Of a stretch of 64,000 nucleotides of DNA, positions 26,737 to 35,945 are shown one piece after another; the stretch's first letter is position 1; each line of letters opens with the position of its first letter. Source of the DNA: Paenibacillus sp. Soil750 (GTDB taxonomy: Bacteria > Bacillota > Bacilli > Paenibacillales > NBRC-103111); the NCBI RefSeq assembly GCF_001428045.1, contig NZ_LMSD01000041.1:251847-315846 (forward strand). Direction: 5' to 3'. Below the pieces are notes generated by a model. It ran no database searches. It was not told the DNA's origin and saw only the letters and a list, made by a program, of their open reading frames with translations. A program made the translations under genes and the position numbers.

Positions 26737-27762
26737 ATGACCATGAAGTTATATCCTTGCACAGAGGAACCAATAAAAGTCTATGGCTTGCAACATTGTT
26801 TATTACCACATCATTTTTGGCGTCTACCTGAAGAGATACTGGGAAGAGTGTCGGAGGGTGTAGCACAGAGGGCAACGTCCCCTGTAGGTGGACGCATTCG
26901 ATTTCGTACAGATTCAACGAAAATTACCATACACACCAAGTTGAGCAACAATAGGGTCGACTGGGCGATACCATTAGCGGGTTCCGCGGGTTCAGATGTT
27001 TATATAGGTTCGAAGCAGAAGATTCGATATGTAGGTCTCATTGTGCCTAAGAGTTACGAAGAGAATGCAGCCCATCTTACTTTTGAGAAAAATAATGACT
27101 TGGAAGATGTCACGATCCATTTACCTAGAAATGCCCAACTGGAAGATATCCAAATTGAACTTGAAGATGATGCCAGGCTTGAACCTCCAACTCCGTATGC
27201 CTTCGAACTTCCTATGGTATTCTACGGATCTTCCATTACGGAAGGAGGCTGCGCATCCCGGCCGGCCAATGCTTACACAGCACTGCTGTCCAGATGGCTC
27301 AATGCCGATTATATAAATCTTGGTTTTTCAGGTGCTGCAAAAGGGGAACCTGTATTAGCTTCTTATATTGCTGGATTGGAAATGAGTGTGTTTATCATGG
27401 ATTATGATCATAATGCGCCGACAGCCGAACACCTAGAAAACACACATGAGCCGTTTTTCAAGGAAATCAGAAAAGCACATCCCAAGCTTCCTGTACTCTT
27501 CCTTACAAAACCTGACTTTGATGCCAAACCGGAAGAGGCTGCACGAAGAAGAGGGATTATACAAAGAACATATGACAATGCCAGAGCTGAAGGTGACAAC
27601 TCCGTTTATTTTATAGATGGTGAAGGCTTCTTTGGAACAAGTAATCGTGAATCTTGCACGATTGAGGGATGTCATCCCAATGATCTCGGATTCATGCGGA
27701 TGGCTGAAACCATATATCCAGTACTCGAGGGAATAATGAGCTCGGGAGGGAATGCAAGATGA
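26737..27762 (+). CDS. SGNH/GDSL-family hydrolase, probable carbohydrate esterase
   Basis: 341-residue cytoplasmic protein. The N-terminal ~150 residues form a beta-rich domain seen in two-domain sugar esterases. The SGNH catalytic domain follows: block I is YGSSITEGG, with nucleophile Ser166, and the His lies in EGCHPNDLG near the end. The usual Asp of the DxxH block is Glu here. It overlaps the rhamnosidase start by 4 bp (ATGA), so the two are coupled. It probably removes acetyl or other acyl groups from the imported oligosaccharide. A signal peptide is absent. Confidence 0.8.
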   Translation: MTMKLYPCTEEPIKVYGLQHCLLPHHFWRLPEEILGRVSEGVAQRATSPVGGRIRFRTDSTKITIHTKLSNNRVDWAIPLAGSAGSDVYIGSKQKIRYVGLIVPKSYEENAAHLTFEKNNDLEDVTIHLPRNAQLEDIQIELEDDARLEPPTPYAFELPMVFYGSSITEGGCASRPANAYTALLSRWLNADYINLGFSGAAKGEPVLASYIAGLEMSVFIMDYDHNAPTAEHLENTHEPFFKEIRKAHPKLPVLFLTKPDFDAKPEEAARRRGIIQRTYDNARAEGDNSVYFIDGEGFFGTSNRESCTIEGCHPNDLGFMRMAETIYPVLEGIMSSGGNAR

Positions 27763-30197
27763 CACAAAGTATCTCAGAACGCTTTGTTCGAAGCCGAAAA
27801 GTAGACAAAACAACAAATTGGAAAAGCCAGACCCAATTGATCTGGGACCCGGATGAAGTGGAAACGCATTATGAGCAACCGAAGAATGCGTTTTGTCATT
27901 TTCGCAAAGTGTTTAATTTGCCAGAAATACCCCATAAAGCGGCGCTTAAAATCTTTGCAGATTCTCGGTACGTCTTGTACATAAACGGACATCCTATCGG
28001 TCGTGGGCCATGCCGCAGCGATCCGCGCATGCAGTATTATGATGAATGGGAAGTCACCAGCCATCTGAAGTCCGGTGCCAATGTAATCGCTATTCTAGCG
28101 ATTCATTACGGCTATGGAACAGGACAGTCTGTTAATCGGATCCCAGCGTTGATTGCAGAAGCAGAGATTCAAGTTGGGGTGGAAAGCCCAATTGTTATCT
28201 CCAGCGACACCACTTGGACCTGTCATCCTGCATCAGCCTATAACCGCAATGCGCCACGGATTAATGGCTGCCAGGGACCAATCGAGATCTATGACGCACG
28301 TCTTGCACTCATTGGTTGGACGGGACTGCCTTTCGATGATAGTGCTTGGAAGCCAGTGAAAGGACGTAACTCCGTCTTATCTCCGTTCTGGAATTGGGCG
28401 ATGCGCGACATTCCCCACTTGGAGGAAGGGATTGTTGATGCTCAAGCCATTGTTAATACTGGCTTTGTACAGCAGTTTTCCGATCCTGTTGAAAGGATCC
28501 ATCATCAAATTTTTGCAGAAGAGCGTTTCATCCAAATTACGGGGGGAAGACTCGATGACAAGATAAGTGATTACTCGGTTGAGCGAAATGTAGACGGACT
28601 CGCCTCCATCATAACGTTCGAGTTCCCAGTCATGGAAGTTGGATATTTGCAGCTTGACGTAACGGGCTGCCAAGGGGCCGTCATCGACGTTGTTTATGCC
28701 GAAGAGTTGTGGGAGGGAAAAGCCTTAATCAACCTGGCATATAGTCGACAGATTGATCGGTTCATTCTGGCTGAAGGAAGAAACCAGTTGGAAATCGCCT
28801 TTGCTTGGCGGGCTTTTCGCTATGTGCAATTCCGGGTGCGGAGTACCGAGGGGCCAGTTGTGTTTCACAGGGTCGGCGTGCGGACACGCAAATATCCGCT
28901 TGAACAAACGGCATTTCTACATAGCAGCAACGAGAGGCTGAATGGGATTTGGGAAATTAGCGCGAGGACCTTGCGGCTCTGTATGCAAGACGGCTTCTTG
29001 GACTCTTCCAGCCGAGAGCAGCAGCAGTGGATGGGAGACGGTAGATGGCAGGCCGTCATCAATTCTTATTTTTCGGGCGATTCCCGTCTTCATCGCAAAC
29101 TGCTGGAGCAGATTGGTCAGTCTCAGGACTGGCAGGGTATGACCAAAGCACGGTATCCTGACGGCCACCATAATTATCCGCCAATTCCTTCTTTCTGTCT
29201 CGCCTGGATCAGCGCCTTTGCCGATTATAGACGTTATACCGGGGATGATGCTTTGATTCGGGAATGGTGGCCGAAATTGGTAGGGGCGCTCCGGTGGTTT
29301 TCAACTTATGAGAATGAAGATGGATTGCTAGAAGATGTTCCCTACTGGGCTTTCATCGATTGGGCGGAAGGGCCGGATGGACCTCTGCTTGATGATCAAC
29401 GCGGAGGAATTATCACTTCCCTAAATCTCCAATATGTGGAGGCCTTGCAAGCAGCATGCACCTATGCGGAGCTAGAGGGTGACTCGGAGGCATTGCACTA
29501 CTACGCAGAAAAAGCGCAGCAAATCAAATCAGGACTTCAACAATACCTCTGGGATGAAGAGAAGGGTGCTTATGTCGACTGCAAAGTGAGCGATCGACTT
29601 AGTGAAGTGGTGAGCGAGCAGACGAATGCTCTCGCACTGTTGCATCTACACGAGGCGAGTGACGAACGGGCGCAAATTGTTTATCGGGCTGTATTTGGTG
29701 AAGATAAGAAGGGACAGGTTGTAGCAGGGAGTCCGTATTTCATGTTAGTGATCTGTAGGGCTCTTCAGAAGGTGGGTGCAGTTACACGCGCACTCGAGCT
29801 CATCATGAACCGGTATGGGGCGATGTTGGATGCGGGCTCTACTACCACATGGGAGAAGTGGACGCTATTCCATAATGATAATGAAGGGACAGTTTTCTTC
29901 TTCAGCGCCAGCCATGCCTGGGGTACCGCACCAATAGCATTCGTGTTTGAAGGTATTTTTGGCATACAGTCTCTTGAGCCCGGATTCAAACGAATTTCGC
30001 TAAGTCCAGCATACGGCGCAGTTTCGCATATTCATGCTAAATTGCCGACTGTCTATGGAGAGTTGGAGCTGCATCTCCGCCAAATCAGCACATCCGAGTG
30101 GGAACTCGAGGTAGATGTGCCTGAAGGATGCTTGTGTGAAATAGAAGGAGACTTGCTCGGGAAAGGGAGACATGTTCTTTCAATAGGAGGAGTCTGA
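27759..30197 (+). CDS. GH78 alpha-L-rhamnosidase
   Basis: 812-residue intracellular enzyme. The N-terminal beta-sandwich modules include the SDTTWTCHPAS motif typical of GH78, before an (alpha/alpha)6 barrel from about residue 390. Likely catalytic residues are Glu420 in SSREQQQWMGDG and Glu699 in TTTWEKW, and a C-terminal beta domain ends the protein. It inverts and releases terminal alpha-L-rhamnose. Translation is coupled to the esterase gene. Its presence is the main evidence that the polymer handled by this locus carries rhamnose. Confidence 0.87.
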   Translation: MTQSISERFVRSRKVDKTTNWKSQTQLIWDPDEVETHYEQPKNAFCHFRKVFNLPEIPHKAALKIFADSRYVLYINGHPIGRGPCRSDPRMQYYDEWEVTSHLKSGANVIAILAIHYGYGTGQSVNRIPALIAEAEIQVGVESPIVISSDTTWTCHPASAYNRNAPRINGCQGPIEIYDARLALIGWTGLPFDDSAWKPVKGRNSVLSPFWNWAMRDIPHLEEGIVDAQAIVNTGFVQQFSDPVERIHHQIFAEERFIQITGGRLDDKISDYSVERNVDGLASIITFEFPVMEVGYLQLDVTGCQGAVIDVVYAEELWEGKALINLAYSRQIDRFILAEGRNQLEIAFAWRAFRYVQFRVRSTEGPVVFHRVGVRTRKYPLEQTAFLHSSNERLNGIWEISARTLRLCMQDGFLDSSSREQQQWMGDGRWQAVINSYFSGDSRLHRKLLEQIGQSQDWQGMTKARYPDGHHNYPPIPSFCLAWISAFADYRRYTGDDALIREWWPKLVGALRWFSTYENEDGLLEDVPYWAFIDWAEGPDGPLLDDQRGGIITSLNLQYVEALQAACTYAELEGDSEALHYYAEKAQQIKSGLQQYLWDEEKGAYVDCKVSDRLSEVVSEQTNALALLHLHEASDERAQIVYRAVFGEDKKGQVVAGSPYFMLVICRALQKVGAVTRALELIMNRYGAMLDAGSTTTWEKWTLFHNDNEGTVFFFSASHAWGTAPIAFVFEGIFGIQSLEPGFKRISLSPAYGAVSHIHAKLPTVYGELELHLRQISTSEWELEVDVPEGCLCEIEGDLLGKGRHVLSIGGV

Positions 30198-30280
30198 TAA
30201 GTATTGCTTCACGATCCTGAAGTGACATGCTAAGATATCCAAAAAAGGTCGAATAAGAAGCGGGATCGAGAGGGGACAAC

Positions 30281-32056
30281 ATGTTTCAACGAATTCGAAG
30301 ACTATGGCCAGCCAAATTACAAAATCGGATTTTTCTTACCTTTCTTCTTGTCATATTCATTCCGTTCTCGATTCTGCAACTTCACAACTACAATCAAGTT
30401 GAAACGATTATTATGGATAAAATCAGTGAGCAGAACGTCATTCAGCTTAGCCAAATGAAGTCCCAGCTAGATGAGGTGCGTCTGACTGCTCTGAATTCGG
30501 TCTTGCAAATAGAGCGGAACAGCAGTATTCCGGAGTTGATTGCCCAAGCTTCACCAGGATCAGATCAAACCCGGATCGTCGAGGAAAAGCTAGACGCCAT
30601 GAAAAGCACATTTTTACCAAATAGCGTCTATATTCAATATACATTAGTCGACGAACAAGGCAGGGCATTTACATCTCTGCCGCTTGCAGAGAATAATGAA
30701 GGTCCGCTGCACGTTCAAATGGCGCGTGAATTGTTGGCGAAGCTTCCCGTAGGCGGCCAACTGCTCAGGTGGGAATTCGAGCGAGTGATTAGTGGATCGC
30801 TGAGCGATTCCAAATGGAAGAACATTCTCTCCTTGTACTCGCTTTCGCAGTCTTCCAGTGGAGAACGGTTACGTTTGCATGCAAGTATCGATATTGATCA
30901 ATGGTTGTCGAACTCAGCCAACAGTATTCAGATCAAACAGTTTTACTACATGCTAGATCAGCAAGGCAATACGATTTCTCAAACCAATGCAGGGACCGCG
31001 ATAGACTCGCACTTGAAGTTTGGCATTCTTAATCAAGCCAAAGCGGCACCAAATCAATCAATCATAGATAAGCAGGGAAGATACGTCTATAATGCTGCAT
31101 ACATTCCCTCCATTTCCAGTTACTTAGTCAGCCAGTTCCCGCTTGATTTCTTCTTTGGAGATATTCGAGCCCTCAAGCGTCAGGTATTCATTACGTACCT
31201 GCTGATTACCGCTTTTTTCATAGGCATCTCTTTCCTGACGCTATCAACTTTGACTCGTCCACTTCGGCTTCTGGAGATACGTATGAGGGAGGCTGCGGAG
31301 AAAAGAATGAATATCAAACTGCCCGAAGAGCCTCATCGTGGGGAGATCTTGTCCTTCGTCCGTGCTTTTAATGGGATGGTCGGCGATGTTACAAGCTTGA
31401 TCGGCCAGTTGAAAATAGAGGAGAGACAGAAAGAAGCGATCCGGTTTCAAATGCTTTTAACCCAGATGAATCCGCACTTCTTGCTTAACACGATCAATAT
31501 GATTAAATGGAATGCTAGTAATTCTGGTGACGAAACAACGGCAGACATGTGTAAAGCGCTAGCCAAGTTACTGGAAAGCAGTCTAAATACAGATAGAGAT
31601 CTGGTTTTTCTACAGGACGAACTGCAGTTGTTACACTCCTATGTTTATATCCAATCGTTTCGGTACGATCATCGTTTCGACGTGCAAGTTCATGTCCAGC
31701 CTGGGCTAGACTATGCGCTCGTACCCAAACTAAGCTTACAGCCACTTGTTGAGAATGCCATTCAACATGGGCTTGTATACCGCAAACAGGGAGGGATTAT
31801 TAAGGTGACGGTAGCCAGTGAAGGTCGCTTCCTAATTATTGATGTACAAGATAACGGCGTAGGTATGCAAAAACAAAACACCGAATTACCTCGCTTACGT
31901 AAAGGAATCGGGTTAAGTAATCTGAGGGAGCGGTTATCGCTCCTCTTCAAGCAAGAGGGCAGTCTCCAGTTGATTCCTCAAGAGGAAGGGACCCATGTAA
32001 GCATCTCAATACCATTATTGCTATCGAATCCTTATCAGCCTGGACATGAGGAATGA
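30281..32056 (+). CDS. YesM-type sensor histidine kinase
   Basis: 591-residue membrane kinase: TM1 (about 15-33), an extracellular sensory region (about 34-300), TM2 (about 305-325), HAMP (about 326-378), phospho-acceptor His399 in QMNPHFLLNTIN, and HATPase_c with VENAIQHG and DNGVGM. ATG 30281 follows GAGAGGGG. The YesN partner begins 24 nt after its stop. It probably senses the rhamnose-containing glycan or its loaded binding protein. Confidence 0.92.
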   Translation: MFQRIRRLWPAKLQNRIFLTFLLVIFIPFSILQLHNYNQVETIIMDKISEQNVIQLSQMKSQLDEVRLTALNSVLQIERNSSIPELIAQASPGSDQTRIVEEKLDAMKSTFLPNSVYIQYTLVDEQGRAFTSLPLAENNEGPLHVQMARELLAKLPVGGQLLRWEFERVISGSLSDSKWKNILSLYSLSQSSSGERLRLHASIDIDQWLSNSANSIQIKQFYYMLDQQGNTISQTNAGTAIDSHLKFGILNQAKAAPNQSIIDKQGRYVYNAAYIPSISSYLVSQFPLDFFFGDIRALKRQVFITYLLITAFFIGISFLTLSTLTRPLRLLEIRMREAAEKRMNIKLPEEPHRGEILSFVRAFNGMVGDVTSLIGQLKIEERQKEAIRFQMLLTQMNPHFLLNTINMIKWNASNSGDETTADMCKALAKLLESSLNTDRDLVFLQDELQLLHSYVYIQSFRYDHRFDVQVHVQPGLDYALVPKLSLQPLVENAIQHGLVYRKQGGIIKVTVASEGRFLIIDVQDNGVGMQKQNTELPRLRKGIGLSNLRERLSLLFKQEGSLQLIPQEEGTHVSISIPLLLSNPYQPGHEE

Positions 32057-32080
32057 CCGATAAGAAAGGGAGTGTTGTCC

Positions 32081-33547
32081 ATGTGGAATCTACTGCTTCT
32101 GGAAGATGAACCTTTCGTGCGTCGCTCCATTCGCCAAGCCATTGATTGGGAGTCACTGGGCTTCAGAGTCGTGGCTGAGGCGGAGGATGGCAATGAAGCC
32201 TGGGAATTCATGCAAACACATTCGGTGGATGTAGTCCTGTCTGATATCATGATGCCCGTCATGAATGGCATTGAGTTGCTCCAATTGGCTAAGGAGAATG
32301 GGCACGAGGTGGAGTTTATCATGCTTACCTGCGTGAATGAGTTTGAATATGCAAGATTGGCACTCCAGTACGGAGCCGTGGGGTATCTTCTCAAGGCCTC
32401 TATGGACACGGAAGAGTTGAAGGCAATTCTCCTGAAAATCAAGCAAAGTTTAATCAAGAAGCGCGAACAACGTACGAAAGCGCCTATGTTTAACTTGTAT
32501 TTGAAAGCTTGGAGAACCCTTCATGGCAAGGAGGAGCTAGAGTCAAGCGAGGCTGAAGGAGGGGCATACCCACTACCTACACATGTTCGCTTATTCGTCA
32601 GTTTGGCAAATGATGCTGCTCTAGAGAAAGATCAGATAATCAGCTTGTTCAACGCGGACTACCATGAGAAATTACTTGTGCATCGATTCGTCGATTGGGG
32701 GATTGTGACCGTCTTTGTGTGGTCGGATGAGTCTGGTATTCCTTTAAATCCTTTAGCTATGGAACCAATTTCTACGGCATGGCTAACTTCCGCTGCATGG
32801 AGAGATGGATGGGTAGCGGCACTCCAGCAGATCGGCCTAACTTGGTATGGTCTGGATTCCACGTTGCATAAGGCGAGCGGATTGCGAGTTGAGAGCTTTT
32901 CCTGGAAACAAGAGCGTTATATTCTTCAGCTATTCGAAGCCATGCAATGGGGGGAGTGCGAGAAATCGCTAGAAATCGCGTGGAATGATTTCAAAGATCA
33001 ACAAACGGCACCTGCTATTGTCAAGGAAACCGCCGATCGGTTGGATAAGTCGTTGGCTCGGTTATCTAATCAACCGCCTGCCGGAAAGGCTGTCTGGGCC
33101 GAAGCAGCAAGTCATCAGCAAGCTTTAGAACATCTGTTACAGCGTATCCGATTGTATTCCGATCACCGAGTGAAGCCGACCATTTCGGATCATCCGGAGA
33201 TCATCAAAATTATTGAATACGTGAATAACAACTATGATAAGGAGCTTACGCTCAAAGGCATGGCGAAATACGTTAACATGGGAGAACAGTATTTAAGCGG
33301 CTTGTTCAAGAAAAAAACAGGCGAGCAATTTATCCAATATGTGCAGCGTATTCGCATTGAGCGGGCTTGCTTTTACTTGGCTACGACTGAATTGCGTGTT
33401 GCCGACATCTGCGAGCAAACAGGATTTGTTCATCTCAACTATTTCCTGAAGCAGTTCAAGAAACGCACAGGTGTAACCCCATCGGAATTCCGTGAAAGCC
33501 AAAAGAATGAACTGAAGAAACTGCCGGACGTGAATGAACAGTTATGA
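32081..33547 (+). CDS. YesN-type response regulator, AraC family
   Basis: 488-residue regulator. Receiver domain with LEDEP and phospho-acceptor Asp in LSDIMMP (about residue 54); C-terminal AraC-type double helix-turn-helix (about 385-485; MGEQYLSGLFKKKTG and ICEQTGFVHLNYFLKQFKK). ATG 32081 is 10 nt after AAAGGG; a GTG at 32072 is in frame but too close. Two helix-turn-helix units per monomer fit the 22-bp direct repeats at 17281 and 23192, so it is the best candidate to activate both operons. Confidence 0.92.
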   Translation: MWNLLLLEDEPFVRRSIRQAIDWESLGFRVVAEAEDGNEAWEFMQTHSVDVVLSDIMMPVMNGIELLQLAKENGHEVEFIMLTCVNEFEYARLALQYGAVGYLLKASMDTEELKAILLKIKQSLIKKREQRTKAPMFNLYLKAWRTLHGKEELESSEAEGGAYPLPTHVRLFVSLANDAALEKDQIISLFNADYHEKLLVHRFVDWGIVTVFVWSDESGIPLNPLAMEPISTAWLTSAAWRDGWVAALQQIGLTWYGLDSTLHKASGLRVESFSWKQERYILQLFEAMQWGECEKSLEIAWNDFKDQQTAPAIVKETADRLDKSLARLSNQPPAGKAVWAEAASHQQALEHLLQRIRLYSDHRVKPTISDHPEIIKIIEYVNNNYDKELTLKGMAKYVNMGEQYLSGLFKKKTGEQFIQYVQRIRIERACFYLATTELRVADICEQTGFVHLNYFLKQFKKRTGVTPSEFRESQKNELKKLPDVNEQL

Positions 33548-33586
33548 GGTGTTAATACAGCTCACAGCTTGTTCTCCAAACGATTA

Positions 33587-33603
33587 TGAAAGCGCTTTAT
33601 ACT
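33587..33603 (+). promoter_or_regulatory. cre-like site overlapping a -10 box
   Basis: TGAAAGCGCTTTAT (33587-33600) matches the cre consensus except for the last two bases, and TATACT (33598-33603) overlaps it. This arrangement suggests catabolite control of the ferritin-like/TIM-barrel unit. No good -35 is seen. Confidence 0.4.
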
Positions 33604-33620
33604 ATAGGAGGGTATGCCGC

Positions 33621-33656
33621 AACCGGGCCTGATGAGGAAATGTAATCCTCAAGGTT
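33621..33656 (+). other. Nested stem in the leader of the ferritin-like gene
   Basis: AACC (33621) / GGTT (33653) enclose GAGGA (33634) / TCCTC (33646). The sequence CTGATGA before the inner stem recalls a hammerhead core, but the required GAAA after stem II is missing. Possibly a regulatory leader of ~160 nt. Confidence 0.25.
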
Positions 33657-33769
33657 ATGTATTTTAGTGCAAATTTATATGTGATTCAATGTATGTATTC
33701 TTATAGTAAATACCACTATGATAAGTTCATGAGTTCATATTATAGTGCAAAAATACTGGAGGGGTACTT

Positions 33770-35056
33770 ATGCTGCATCCATTCATGGGAATCAAGGATT
33801 GGGAACGTATCGGCATGTCCGTAGAGGAATCAGCCAAAACCTTACAACGAATTGCTTATGTCGATCGCCAACTTATGCGAATTGAGGCCGCTCATATGGC
33901 GGCTAGACCTGAATATGAAATAAAAGGAGCACTTGCTCGCTTAAGCTATCAGGACGCGGAGCATCACGATCAATTCCGCAATCGAATTAAGCAGCTGCGC
34001 ATGAGCACAGTAGCATTCGATAAATGTCCAGACTCATCGCTCAATGAGCTCATGCAAACGGTACTGGATTCAGCAACAACGTTGTGTTTGTTGACGGCAC
34101 TCTTTGACGTGGTGAAGCCTGCCCAAATTGCGGCTATTCATGCCTATAAAGGTAAAGCACAGCCTCTCGTTGATGAACCTACGCTTCATATCATGAAGCA
34201 TCAGCTCATTGACCGTGAGGAGCAAATGGACTGGGGGCGCGAGGCGCTTCAATATCTGCTGCAATCCGCATCGGACACGGAGAAGGAACAAGCGCAGCAT
34301 TGGAGAATGTATGTGGAACAACTGCTTACAGCTGCTGGCGGAATAACAGGATGGGAAGAGCGTGTTCCTGTGGATTCATCTGTTCGGATCACCACCGAGC
34401 CATTTGCTATGCCGCAAATTAGTACGCGGGACAGTCGTTTTCAGTCACAAGTTGTGAAAATGCAAGGGTTTGCCATCCCTGACAATGAGGAGGGTCGATT
34501 CTTGACGATGATGCTGTCGAGGTATTTCGAGATGTCTCCAGCAGAAGGCGTGGCTTATGTCCATTTCACAACAGAGGGCAAGCCATGGCATTTTTATCGC
34601 GATACCGCTAGGCATATGTGGGATGAGGTTCGCCACAGCTGGTTCGGCGAGGCAGCGCTTCGTGCGAAGGGGTACGATGTGTATCAATTCCCCAACTGGA
34701 CGGGGTGGTACGATATGACAGCACAGCTATTCGAGGGCACTGAAGCCTATTCGCATTTGACGATTGCCATTGAGAAGGCAGCAATGAAGTATCCACCAGG
34801 CAAGCGCGAGGAATGGGAGTTCTGCCGCGATATCGCGAAGGATCCGCTTATGACGACGTTTCAAGATTTTGACTGGGCAGATGAGGTTGTGCATGCAGGC
34901 TTTGGACAGCGTTGGATGATTGAAGATGTTCATGGCGGCGATGCGCGTGCGGCACAGGAAGAAGCGGAGCGAACTGTGAAGAAACGTGCCGTGTACATGG
35001 AGGCGCATGGTGATCTGAATAAAAATAAACCGGCGGGTAGCCTAGGAGGCTATTAA
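33770..35056 (+). CDS. Unrecognised double ferritin-like protein, possible di-iron enzyme
   Basis: 428 residues, soluble, mostly helical. I do not recognise a named family. The C-terminal half has a complete di-iron four-helix pattern: Glu240/241 (NEEGRF), Glu276xxHis279 (WDEVRH), Glu345 (AIEKAA) and Glu382xxHis385 (ADEVVH). The N-terminal half has a weaker set: Glu39xxHis42 (RIEAAH), Asp62/Glu64/His65/His66 (QDAEHHD) and Glu150/151. It could therefore be a tandem ferritin-like fold. GGAGGGG lies before the ATG. Only 5 bp separate it from a TIM-barrel gene, so the two likely work together. An oxidase, oxygenase or metal-dependent role is inferred; no substrate is known. Confidence 0.5.
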   Translation: MLHPFMGIKDWERIGMSVEESAKTLQRIAYVDRQLMRIEAAHMAARPEYEIKGALARLSYQDAEHHDQFRNRIKQLRMSTVAFDKCPDSSLNELMQTVLDSATTLCLLTALFDVVKPAQIAAIHAYKGKAQPLVDEPTLHIMKHQLIDREEQMDWGREALQYLLQSASDTEKEQAQHWRMYVEQLLTAAGGITGWEERVPVDSSVRITTEPFAMPQISTRDSRFQSQVVKMQGFAIPDNEEGRFLTMMLSRYFEMSPAEGVAYVHFTTEGKPWHFYRDTARHMWDEVRHSWFGEAALRAKGYDVYQFPNWTGWYDMTAQLFEGTEAYSHLTIAIEKAAMKYPPGKREEWEFCRDIAKDPLMTTFQDFDWADEVVHAGFGQRWMIEDVHGGDARAAQEEAERTVKKRAVYMEAHGDLNKNKPAGSLGGY

Positions 35057-35061
35057 TACGA

Positions 35062-35928
35062 ATGATGGGAAAATTCGATATAACCAGGATCAATGATGGC
35101 TCTAATCGCCCTCCACGGCTCGAAATTCATCAATCCATGTGGGCCATGATGGAGTTAGAAGCTGAGCTTTCGCTTGAGGCGAAGATTGAGCGTATTGCAG
35201 GCGCAGGCTTTACTGGCATCTTGGCGAGAGTGCCGGAGATAGATACTAGAGATGAGTGGAAACGGTTGCTGAAACAATTCAGTTTGAGCTTTGGCTCACA
35301 TTGTTTCCCATTCAGCGCGGGTGACTTATCGGCACATATTCAGCATGCCGCAGATATGGATATGCTGTATGTGAATGGTCAGGTGGCGGACTCTTTTGTG
35401 ATTGGCGAAGAGGCCATTGATCTGCTAGGTGGACTCGCCGCTGTCTCGGCTGCGCATAGCATGCCATTTTGTGTAGAGACGCATCGCGGCAAAATTACAC
35501 AAGACCTAATCCGTACTGTGCAATACGCGCAAGCGCTGCCGAATCTGCGGTTTACGCTGGATATCTCCCACTATGTGCTGGCAGGGGAAATGACGGAGAA
35601 GCAAGAAAAGGCGGAGCCTCTTCTTGATAGGGTGCTGCAACGAACGTCAGCGATTCATAGTCGTATATCATCGGGGGAGCAAATTCAAGTCGATGTTGGC
35701 TATTCGGATGCGATGCTGGCGCGTTATGAGCAATGGTGGACACAAGCGATGCGCTATTGGCTTCAAGGGGCTAAGCCTGGTGATGTGCTTCCTTTCGTCT
35801 GCGAGCTTGGTCCTGCACCTTATGCGATCAGGGGGCAAGATAGTCGAGAGCTCTCCAGTCGGTGGGAGCAAGCCTTGATTTTGAAAAATGTGGCGCAAGA
35901 TTGCTGGAAACGTGCTACAGTAGAGTAA
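35062..35928 (+). CDS. TIM-barrel protein, sugar phosphate isomerase/epimerase-like
   Basis: 288 residues of the xylose-isomerase-like/AP endonuclease 2 superfamily (PF01261). Likely metal ligands are Glu in FCVETHRG, Asp and His in LDISHY, His in AIHSR and Glu in VCELG. Several residues of typical isomerases are poorly conserved, so an epimerase, a hydrolase or another lyase-like role is possible. Translation is probably coupled to the ferritin-like gene 5 bp upstream (TAGGAGGC lies in that gene's end). The upstream cre-like site suggests carbon-linked expression. Confidence 0.6.
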   Translation: MMGKFDITRINDGSNRPPRLEIHQSMWAMMELEAELSLEAKIERIAGAGFTGILARVPEIDTRDEWKRLLKQFSLSFGSHCFPFSAGDLSAHIQHAADMDMLYVNGQVADSFVIGEEAIDLLGGLAAVSAAHSMPFCVETHRGKITQDLIRTVQYAQALPNLRFTLDISHYVLAGEMTEKQEKAEPLLDRVLQRTSAIHSRISSGEQIQVDVGYSDAMLARYEQWWTQAMRYWLQGAKPGDVLPFVCELGPAPYAIRGQDSRELSSRWEQALILKNVAQDCWKRATVE

Positions 35929-35945
35929 AAAAGCGAGGATATCTT

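Noticed and set aside
33624-33656. Hammerhead ribozyme suggested by CTGATGA followed by a stem
   Set aside because: The conserved GAAA after stem II and a closing stem I/III are absent.
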